Source of the DNA: an uncultured Blautia sp.
GTDB taxonomy: Bacteria > Bacillota > Clostridia > Lachnospirales > Lachnospiraceae
Length of the DNA stretch: 16,204 nt
NCBI GenBank assembly: GCA_934394545.1
Contig: CAKRRG010000066.1
Span: forward strand, 1-16,204
Direction of reading: 5' to 3'
Shown: piece by piece, positions 1 through 6,266 of the stretch
Layout of the letters: each line of letters opens with the position of its first letter
Numbering within the stretch: position 1 is the stretch's first letter
Notes under the pieces: generated by a model
Database searches by the model: none
What the model was told of the DNA's origin: nothing
Seen by the model: the letters and a program-made list of their open reading frames with translations, nothing else
Made by a program: the position numbers and the translations under genes

Positions 1-59
1 AAATTTCACACCATAACATGTTTGAAAAAAGGTTTTCCCATTATTCTTATTTGCGTAAA

Positions 60-88
60 CAAAAAAATACATGCCTCTCAGCATGTAT
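60..88 (-). terminator. intrinsic terminator of the ncRNA
   Basis: A perfect 8-bp stem (67-74 with 81-88, ATACATGC/GCATGTAT) with a 6-nt loop is followed on the minus strand by a run of seven T residues. It sets the 3' end of the non-coding RNA. Confidence 0.9.
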
Positions 89-271
89 CGAAAATGACTT
101 TCGAGCAGATGCTGACAATCCACCTGCAAAAAACAGGTGAACAGGTTTCGGTCGATCCTGACGGGATCCTCTCAACCCGGACCTACGGGCTCCCTCGCAA
201 TCTGGTTTTCGTCATCACAAATCCTGACCGCAGCACAAGGGCGCTCCCCCTGGTACTGCATTCCGTTAACC
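60..271 (-). ncRNA. structured non-coding RNA, candidate raiA-motif RNA
   Basis: A transcription unit of about 212 nt is bounded by a near-consensus promoter (278-306) and an intrinsic terminator (60-88), both on the minus strand. No plausible protein is encoded on this strand. Several hairpins are visible inside: 121-126 with 134-139 (CACCTG/CAGGTG), 176-179 with 186-189 (CCCG/CGGG), and 232-236 with 241-245 (AGCAC/GCGCT). The RNA strand carries the islands GUGCUGCGGU, GAAAACC, CCCGUAGGUCCGGGUUGAGAG and CCGUCAGG...CCGAAACC. From memory these look like the conserved core of the raiA-motif RNA, a structured RNA of about 200 nt found in Bacillota and Actinomycetota. That it is a ncRNA gene is well supported by promoter, terminator and hairpins. 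The raiA family name rests on recall only and could be wrong; a 6S-type RNA is the main alternative, but I see no pairing between the two ends. Confidence 0.72.
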
Positions 272-277
272 GGATAA

Positions 278-306
278 ATTGTACCATACCTGCCATGGAA
301 TTACAA
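278..306 (-). promoter_or_regulatory. sigma-A promoter of the ncRNA
   Basis: On the minus strand, -35 TTGTAA (301-306) and -10 TACAAT (278-283) are separated by exactly 17 nt. Transcription would begin near 271 with GG. This promoter fixes the 5' end of the structured RNA. Confidence 0.82.
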
Positions 307-322
307 GAAGTGACGTTGTAGC

Positions 323-351
323 TTTACGGAAAAATTTTTTCATGTTATCAT
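323..351 (+). promoter_or_regulatory. candidate promoter of the two-component operon
   Basis: TTTACG (323-328) and TATCAT (346-351) are 17 nt apart, and a TG one base upstream of the hexamer gives an extended -10. It lies about 35 nt upstream of the response regulator start and is divergent from the ncRNA promoter, with only 16 bp between the two -35 boxes. Confidence 0.45.
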
Positions 352-386
352 AACTTCAATGGAAAAGGTAAAAGGGGAAATGCATT

Positions 387-1097
387 ATGATCACAATTGC
401 AATTGTGGAAGACGACAAAGAATATCGTCAGCAATACAGGGAATATCTGGGAAAGATGGAGACACAGCTGGGGGAAAGTTTCCAGATTAAGGAATTTACA
501 GATGGAGACGGAATTTTGGAGTCCTATAAAGCGGACTTCGATATTATTCTGATGGATATTGAGATGAGTTTTGTCAATGGAATGGAAGCAGCAGAGGAAA
601 TCAGAAAGCTAGATCATGAAGTGGTGATTATTTTTATTACCAACATGCCACAGTATGTGATGGAAGGCTACAAGGTTCAGGCTTTTGATTATATTTTGAA
701 GCCTATTACATACTTCGCATTTTCCAAAACAATCAATCATGCCATAGAAAGAATGGCAGTGAGAAAACGCCAGTATACAACCATTGCAATTCGAAATGGA
801 ATACAGCGTATTGATGTGCAGGAGCTGGTTTACGTGGAAGTTAGAGACCATGAACTGATTTATTATACAACAGGTGAGAGTTATGCGGCACGGGGGTCTA
901 TGAAAGACGCAGAAGAAGCTTTGAAAAATTTTAGTTTTTTTCGTTGCAATAAATGTTACCTGATTAATCTCGCCCATGTGGAACGGGTTCAGAATAATGA
1001 TGTATTTCTTGGAAAATATGTGGTTGCAGTTTCCAGGGCAAGAAGAAAACAGCTGATGGATGCAATCAACGATTATCTGAATGAAGTTTCAAAATAG
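387..1097 (+). CDS. LytTR-family response regulator (AgrA/ComE type)
   Basis: A two-domain cytoplasmic transcription factor. Residues 1-120 form a receiver domain: the acidic pocket is E8-D9-D10, the predicted phospho-acceptor is D57 (in LMDIEM), the switch residue is T85 and the conserved lysine is K105 (ILKPI). Residues about 130-232 form a LytTR DNA-binding domain, which in this family contacts paired direct repeats of about 9 bp near promoters. The length of 236 aa is normal. The start ATG follows AAAGGGG with 9 nt spacing; an earlier ATG at 380 is in another frame. The sensor kinase begins 11 nt after the stop, so the two are surely one operon. Which LytTR subfamily it belongs to cannot be told from sequence alone. 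Targets are unknown, but a candidate repeat pair lies upstream of the first glycosidase gene (2581-2609). Confidence 0.93.
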   Translation: MITIAIVEDDKEYRQQYREYLGKMETQLGESFQIKEFTDGDGILESYKADFDIILMDIEMSFVNGMEAAEEIRKLDHEVVIIFITNMPQYVMEGYKVQAFDYILKPITYFAFSKTINHAIERMAVRKRQYTTIAIRNGIQRIDVQELVYVEVRDHELIYYTTGESYAARGSMKDAEEALKNFSFFRCNKCYLINLAHVERVQNNDVFLGKYVVAVSRARRKQLMDAINDYLNEVSK

Positions 1098-1108
1098 GAG
1101 GGATACGG

Positions 1109-2455
1109 ATGGCTCAGAATATATATAATTATTTTTTTGAATATGATTTATCAAAAACTCCAGGTTTTATTTATGTGCTGGCAAATTTCCTGGGAGTTAT
1201 TATATATACATCGTTCAATCCAAGAAGACGTAAGGATATATGGAGCTATGCGGAACTGATTATTCTGGAGCTTATGTATCTAATTTACAACTTTTTAACC
1301 AGAGATATTTCCACTGTTTTGTTTATTCCAAGTATTATGGGTGCTTTTATATTTACCACCCTTATGATCTATACCGTTTGTGATATGAACCGGCGGAATG
1401 TAATTTATTATGCTGTGCGCGCTTATGCGTTTGGAGAACTTGCAGGAGCTTTGGGATGGCAGCTAGTGTCTTATGTATTTGAAAATCGCAGAGTTTCCTA
1501 TTCTGTATCTGTCCAGTGTCTGATTACCGCTGGTACATTAGCAGCATTGTTTGTGTTTTTTCTTATGGTAGAAAAATATATAAACCGTGATCAGAAACAC
1601 CTCCATGTAGAGAGAAAGGAAGTTGTTATTTCTGTGGTTATGTGTGTCTGTATGATCGCGGCCAGCAATTTAAGCTATGTAAGTGCCAGTACGCCTTTTT
1701 CCAGCAAAGTTCCGGGGGATATTTATATTATCCGGACAATTGTAGATATTGCTGGCGTAAGTCTTCTTAGCGCATATCATATTATTTTGAAAGAATCCCA
1801 TGAAAAAGTGGAAATGGCACAGATGGCAGCATTACATAGAATGCAGTATGCCAATTATCAGGTATCCAGAACCAGTATTGATCTGATCAACCAGAAATAT
1901 CATGACTTGAAGCATCAGATAGAATTTTTAAAAATGGAAATTTCTGAGAAAGAAAAAATTGCATATCTGAATAAAATGGAAAAAGAAATTCAGCAATATG
2001 AAGCTGAGAATAAAACAGGAAACCATATTTTAGATACCATTCTTACAACGAAAAGTCTTAACTGTCAGGAAAAAAATATTCAGATGACCTGTGTGGCAGA
2101 TGGAAAAGCCCTGGATTTTCTAAATCCCATGGATATCTGCTCCATATTCGGAAATGCACTTGATAACGCGATTACAAGTGCGGAAAAAATGGAAAATCCA
2201 GAGAAAAGGCTGATTCATGTTACTGTCTCCCAGGAAAAAAGCTTTCTTCGGATCAAAATAGAAAACAGTTTTCAGGGAGTGTTGAAGATGAAGAACCAAT
2301 TGCCGATTACAACGAAGGAGGATCGGCTTTATCATGGATTTGGTTTAAAGAGCATGAAAGAGATTGCTGAGAAGTATAAAGGTTCCCTGACGGTATCTGT
2401 AAAAGATGGATGGTTCGAGTTGCGCATTTTAATTCCATTACCCGAGGATGAATAA
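1109..2455 (+). CDS. GHKL-type sensor histidine kinase (AgrC-like)
   Basis: Membrane sensor kinase of 448 aa, partner of the adjacent LytTR regulator. The N-terminal ~225 residues are mostly hydrophobic and consistent with about six membrane helices (for example around 20-36, 46-63, 68-91, 103-123, 136-153 and 171-190), an arrangement typical of AgrC-like sensors. A coiled dimerisation region follows; it contains YHDLKHQ, with H265 the likely phosphorylated histidine. The ATP-binding domain shows an N box (N349-A-L-D-N353) and a G box (GFGLKSM, from G410), the abbreviated set usual for the HATPase_c_5/GHKL group. The start follows GGAGGG at good spacing. AgrC homologues sense secreted peptides, but no agrB/agrD-like gene is visible here, so the ligand is unknown. 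Confidence 0.92.
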   Translation: MAQNIYNYFFEYDLSKTPGFIYVLANFLGVIIYTSFNPRRRKDIWSYAELIILELMYLIYNFLTRDISTVLFIPSIMGAFIFTTLMIYTVCDMNRRNVIYYAVRAYAFGELAGALGWQLVSYVFENRRVSYSVSVQCLITAGTLAALFVFFLMVEKYINRDQKHLHVERKEVVISVVMCVCMIAASNLSYVSASTPFSSKVPGDIYIIRTIVDIAGVSLLSAYHIILKESHEKVEMAQMAALHRMQYANYQVSRTSIDLINQKYHDLKHQIEFLKMEISEKEKIAYLNKMEKEIQQYEAENKTGNHILDTILTTKSLNCQEKNIQMTCVADGKALDFLNPMDICSIFGNALDNAITSAEKMENPEKRLIHVTVSQEKSFLRIKIENSFQGVLKMKNQLPITTKEDRLYHGFGLKSMKEIAEKYKGSLTVSVKDGWFELRILIPLPEDE

Positions 2456-2580
2456 AATAATATAGTATAGCCAATGACTTTTGCATTAACAGTAAATATA
2501 CACAAAAATAAAACTAAACAATATACAAAATGCACAAAAAGAAGCGGCAAGAAAAAGCATAATTGAATAAAGTATCAGAT

Positions 2581-2609
2581 TACGTAAAAAAATGCTGTTT
2601 TACGTCAAA
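2581..2609 (+). promoter_or_regulatory. candidate LytTR operator: TACGT direct repeats
   Basis: Two direct repeats, TACGTAAAA (2581-2589) and TACGTCAAA (2601-2609), have a 20-bp pitch, about two helical turns. LytTR regulators (AgrA, ComE, VirR) bind 9-bp direct repeats spaced about 21 bp, and the repeats partly match the AgrA half-site. The position is about 27 bp upstream of an extended -10 element without a good -35, as expected for an activator-dependent promoter. This is inference; the match is partial. Confidence 0.35.
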
Positions 2610-2632
2610 AAAAGATATTGCAGATTTCTGGA

Positions 2633-2641
2633 TGTTATAAT
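2633..2641 (+). promoter_or_regulatory. extended -10 promoter of the permuted GH3 gene
   Basis: TGTTATAAT is a perfect extended -10 (TGn-TATAAT). The region 16-18 bp upstream (around 2614-2619, GATATT) is a poor -35, which suggests activation by a bound regulator. Transcription would start near 2648 and leave a leader of about 25 nt before the ATG at 2673. That excludes the longer reading frame that opens at 2592. Confidence 0.55.
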
Positions 2642-2672
2642 CCTCTTACATAAGAAAAAGGAGGATTCATCT

Positions 2673-5600
2673 ATGAAACAGAAAAATGTGATGCGTGGAC
2701 TGGCTGGCTTATCTGCTACGCTTCTGGCGGTGAGCAGTGCCGCAACTGCAGTAGCAGCCACGCGAACAGATTTTATCAACTCAAAGCTTGGAACATCCAG
2801 TTTTAAGCTGGTTGAAAAAGGAGATGGAACGGGCGATTCCATTTACTTTGACTCTGAATTTTCTTCTGTCCAGGATCTGATTGATGCGAAAAAGCAGCTT
2901 GCAGAAGAAATCAGTGAAGAAGGAAGTGTTCTTTTCAAAAATACAAATGAAGCGCTTCCTCTTGATAAAACAAGCGAGAAAGTAACCTTATGGGGAATGA
3001 ACTCTCATGTTCCCACTCTGGGCGGCGAGATCGGTTCTTCTGTTGCAGGTCCGGAGGACGCTGTTTTCTACGGATTAGAGGAAGCTTTTTCAGAAAAAGA
3101 GTACAACGTGAATCAGGATATGATCGATTTTTATTCCAGTGATACTGCAGCCAAATACATGAGAATGGGCGGTTTCGGACAGCCTGGACACAGTCTTACA
3201 CCTGGCTTTGGTCCGATGTATGAAGAAAATAAGGATTATCCCATCGGTGAGATACCTGCCAGTGAATATTCAGATGAGCTGTTAAAAAGTGCAGATGATA
3301 CAGCGGCTGTAGTTGTAATTTCAAGAGACAGCTCAGAGGCAGCAGATTATGAACCTGATATGGTAAATACAACCTCTGGAGACAGTTTTGAACGTCCATT
3401 AGCATTGTCTGAGTATGAGCGCCAGATGATTGCTCTTGCAAAGGAGCATAGCACAAAGGTGATTGTGCTGATAAATTCAGACAATCCGATTGAAATAGAA
3501 GAATTAAAAGAAAACGAGGAAATCGATTCTATTCTTTGGACAGGACTGCCAGGAATGTATGGCTTTCTTGGTGTTGCAGATGTACTTAGCGGAGAGGCCA
3601 ATCCATCCGGTCATATTTCCGATACATACGCAGTAAACTCCACATCTGCGCCTTCCATGGTGAATTTTGGAATTTATACCTATTCTAACAGTTCCACATC
3701 CGGTGAAATGGATAGCCTTACAGAAGCAAATAAGGGGGACTGGTTCGAAGTAGAGTCTGAAGGAATTTACAATGGATACAAGTATTATGAAACACGTTAT
3801 GAGGATTGTGTTCTTGGAAGAGGAAACGCAGATACTACAGAAGGCTCTTCTACCGGGAATGCATGGGATTATGCAGCTGAGGTAAGTTATCCATTTGGAT
3901 ATGGCTTGTCTTATACAACATTTGAGCAGAAGCTGGAAAGTGTAGAAGTACAGCCTGGAACAGTGGGAAAGGCTACGGTAACGATTACGAATACAGGAGA
4001 TGTTGCAGGAAAGGATGTGGCACAGCTTTATGTACAGGCACCTTACACAGAAGGCGGCATAGAAAAATCTGCAATCCAGCTGGTAGGAATCGCAAAAACA
4101 CAGCTTCTTGAACCAGGAGAATCTGAAACTGTGGAAATCGAAATCAATCCGGCATATTTCGCAAGCTATGATGAAAATGCAGTAAAAGCTGATGAAACCA
4201 CAGGTGCATGGATCCTGGATGAAGGCGACTATTACTTTGCTCTTGGAAATGGTGCACATGAGGCCCTGAATAATGTTCTTGCAAAGAAGAATGGATCTGA
4301 GGATGGACTTGTGTCTGTAAATGAGGATGCAGTGGTCAATCCGGAGAATGTCCAGGTATGGAATCTGGCTGCAAAGGATATAGAAACATATTCTGCAAAT
4401 GTACAGAACGCATTGCAGGATTGTGATATTAACAATTTGATTGAAGATACAGTAGAGTATACTACAAGAACAGACTGGAGCAAGGGCTGGACTGCAGTGG
4501 AAAGTATTACTCCCACAGAGGATATGATAGAGGGGCTGAGAAACAGCAGAACAGAACTTACAGAAAATGGTGAGGGAACAACCTGGGGAAAAGAAAACGG
4601 CCTGAAATTGATCGACATGATGATAACAGATGAAAATGGTAATTATTCAGGCGTGATCGATATTAATGATCCTATGTGGGATCAGTTGATTGAACAGATG
4701 TCTCTGGATGAGGCCATTCAGTTCATAGAGTATGGCGGTGATGACATTGAGAATATTGACTCCATATTTCTTCCAAGAACCTATGAGCAGGATGGTCCTA
4801 TCGGATTTTCCTATGATCAGGTAGCTGGTTACAATGCAAGATGGTCAAAAGATCTTTCTGATGAGCCTACATATGTAGGAGAAGATGATGAAAATGCGGA
4901 TACTTCCATGGCAACATTCCCAACAGAGGTTGTAGTGGCTGCAACATTTAATACAGATATTGTTGAGCGTGAAGGAGAACTTCTTGGAGAAGATGGACTG
5001 TGGTCCAATATCAGTGTTATCAATGCGCCTGGCTTAAATCTTCACAGAGCTGTTTATTGTGCAAGAAACTTTGAATATTATTCAGAAGATTCCATGCTTA
5101 CAAACATTCTTGGAAAGGCAGTCTGCCAGGGAGCCCAGTCAAAAGGTCTTATGGCAGCAGTAAAGCATTTTGCATATAACCATCAGGAAACCAACCGTTC
5201 CGGAATGTCTGTGTTCTTTACAGAGCAGGCTGCAAGAGAAAATGAGCTGAGAGGCTTCCAGGGCGCAATGGCAGAGAATATTGCGGGTGGTGCCATGACT
5301 GCATTCAATCGCGTTGGAGTGGATTATTCTGGTGCCAGCAAGAATCTTTTAGAGCAGATTACAAGAAATGAATGGGGCTATACCGGTGCCTATGTTACAG
5401 ATATGATCAATGGTGCCGATTACATGAACTGGAGAGATATTGTGTTTAATGGTGGCGGTATTGCACTTACTTCTGCAGCATATGCAGATTCTGAAATCGG
5501 CCTGATGGAAGATGTGAAAACAGATATTTCAAAAGATACAGCTTTTCAGGAAGCTATGAAGCAAAATATTAAGTACTGGCTTTATAACCTTGTAAAAACA

Positions 5601-5747
5601 AATGCAATGAACGGAATCACGAATACAAGTGTTATGGAATCTGTAATTCCATGGTGGCAGATGGCCTTCTATGGCGTGGATGTATTCCTGGCATTACTTA
5701 CATTGTTGTTCGTTGTATTGTATGCAAAAAAAATAAAGAAGGCATAA
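2673..5747 (+). CDS. secreted, membrane-anchored GH3 glycosidase with permuted domain order
   Basis: Family 3 glycoside hydrolase of 1024 aa, probably acting on beta-glucosides or related sugars outside the cell. The start at 2673 follows AAAAGGAGG; an upstream ATG at 2592 lacks a ribosome site and lies before the promoter. Residues 1-29 resemble a signal peptide ending in AVA-A. Domain order is unusual: the alpha/beta sandwich comes first (LFKNTNEALPL near 87-97, PFGYGLSYTTF near 407-417), then an FnIII-like domain (about 421-491), then the TIM-barrel catalytic domain (DGPIG near 707, ARNFEYYSED near 797, KHF at 831-833, VTDM with nucleophile candidate D910). Conventional GH3 enzymes have the barrel first. 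Residues about 991-1018 are a transmembrane helix followed by KKIKK, so the enzyme is probably tethered at its C-terminus. A membrane protein gene follows after 16 nt. Substrate is not predictable here. Confidence 0.88.
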   Translation: MKQKNVMRGLAGLSATLLAVSSAATAVAATRTDFINSKLGTSSFKLVEKGDGTGDSIYFDSEFSSVQDLIDAKKQLAEEISEEGSVLFKNTNEALPLDKTSEKVTLWGMNSHVPTLGGEIGSSVAGPEDAVFYGLEEAFSEKEYNVNQDMIDFYSSDTAAKYMRMGGFGQPGHSLTPGFGPMYEENKDYPIGEIPASEYSDELLKSADDTAAVVVISRDSSEAADYEPDMVNTTSGDSFERPLALSEYERQMIALAKEHSTKVIVLINSDNPIEIEELKENEEIDSILWTGLPGMYGFLGVADVLSGEANPSGHISDTYAVNSTSAPSMVNFGIYTYSNSSTSGEMDSLTEANKGDWFEVESEGIYNGYKYYETRYEDCVLGRGNADTTEGSSTGNAWDYAAEVSYPFGYGLSYTTFEQKLESVEVQPGTVGKATVTITNTGDVAGKDVAQLYVQAPYTEGGIEKSAIQLVGIAKTQLLEPGESETVEIEINPAYFASYDENAVKADETTGAWILDEGDYYFALGNGAHEALNNVLAKKNGSEDGLVSVNEDAVVNPENVQVWNLAAKDIETYSANVQNALQDCDINNLIEDTVEYTTRTDWSKGWTAVESITPTEDMIEGLRNSRTELTENGEGTTWGKENGLKLIDMMITDENGNYSGVIDINDPMWDQLIEQMSLDEAIQFIEYGGDDIENIDSIFLPRTYEQDGPIGFSYDQVAGYNARWSKDLSDEPTYVGEDDENADTSMATFPTEVVVAATFNTDIVEREGELLGEDGLWSNISVINAPGLNLHRAVYCARNFEYYSEDSMLTNILGKAVCQGAQSKGLMAAVKHFAYNHQETNRSGMSVFFTEQAARENELRGFQGAMAENIAGGAMTAFNRVGVDYSGASKNLLEQITRNEWGYTGAYVTDMINGADYMNWRDIVFNGGGIALTSAAYADSEIGLMEDVKTDISKDTAFQEAMKQNIKYWLYNLVKTNAMNGITNTSVMESVIPWWQMAFYGVDVFLALLTLLFVVLYAKKIKKA

Positions 5748-5763
5748 GAAAGGAGAAGTCAGA

Positions 5764-6168
5764 ATGAAAAAAACAACAGGTGAAAAAAAGGCTGGATTTT
5801 ATCTGGTGATTGCAGGGGCTCTTCTTTCTCTGGTGAGTCTGCTGGTTTACCGTACTGTACTTAGTCAGCTTGGAATGGTATATGGATTATCTGTAATTCC
5901 AGCTATTGTAGTAGTAATGGTAATGGCTGGAGTGAAAATTGCAGGGGCAAAGGAACTGATTAACTGGGCTGCACCAGTGAATGCAGTGGTCACAGCACTT
6001 ACGGCTATTATGAGCTGCAGCCTTATGCTGGATGCATTTGGCTACGTGGTATCAGGCCTGTATCAGTTCAGTCAGATTAAGTCCTATATTATTTATGCGG
6101 TAATCGTGGTAATTGCAGTGATTTTAAATGTAGTGGCAGGCTTTACAGGAATTGTGGAAGAAAATTAA
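5764..6168 (+). CDS. small four-helix membrane protein, function unknown
   Basis: Hydrophobic protein of 134 aa that I do not recognise. Four membrane helices are apparent at about 10-29, 37-57, 68-88 and 106-128, after a lysine-rich N-terminus (MKKTTGEKK) that is probably cytoplasmic. There are no conspicuous charged or catalytic residues within the helices. The ribosome site AAGGAGAAG precedes the ATG at normal spacing. It starts 16 nt after the membrane-anchored GH3 gene and is followed by a terminator, so the two form one transcription unit. This suggests a role linked to the glycosidase, such as membrane partner or stabiliser, but nothing in the sequence proves it. Confidence 0.8.
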   Translation: MKKTTGEKKAGFYLVIAGALLSLVSLLVYRTVLSQLGMVYGLSVIPAIVVVMVMAGVKIAGAKELINWAAPVNAVVTALTAIMSCSLMLDAFGYVVSGLYQFSQIKSYIIYAVIVVIAVILNVVAGFTGIVEEN

Positions 6169-6186
6169 ACAGTAACAGAGAATGAT

Positions 6187-6235
6187 CAAAAGACCTGGCA
6201 ATGGAAGTGTGGATTTATCTTTGCCAGGCCTTTTG
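6187..6235 (+). terminator. intrinsic terminator after the GH3/membrane-protein unit
   Basis: A long stem pairs 6187-6201 with 6221-6235 (core CCTGGCAA/TTGCCAGG) with one mismatch, a 19-nt loop, and AAAA opposite TTTT at the base. The T-run is short (four), so termination may be partial and some readthrough into the next GH3 gene is possible. Confidence 0.7.
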
Positions 6236-6266
6236 TATGCAAATAAATAGAAAAGGATGAGAATGC

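Noticed and set aside
22..321. Open frame of 99 codons on the plus strand
   Set aside because: It lies antisense to the ncRNA, has no ribosome binding site, and its protein shows no family features; the promoter, hairpins and terminator on the minus strand explain the region better.
2592..2672. Upstream ATG extending the permuted GH3 by 27 residues
   Set aside because: No Shine-Dalgarno, and the perfect extended -10 lies inside it; the ATG at 2673 has AAAAGGAGG and yields a proper signal peptide.
3504..4259. 251-codon minus-strand open frame within the GH3 gene
   Set aside because: Cysteine- and isoleucine-rich shadow of the opposite strand with no ribosome site; the plus-strand GH3 sequence is unambiguous.
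5640..5747. Sortase-type cell-wall anchor on the GH3 C-terminus
   Set aside because: No LPxTG-like motif precedes the hydrophobic helix; simple transmembrane anchoring fits better.
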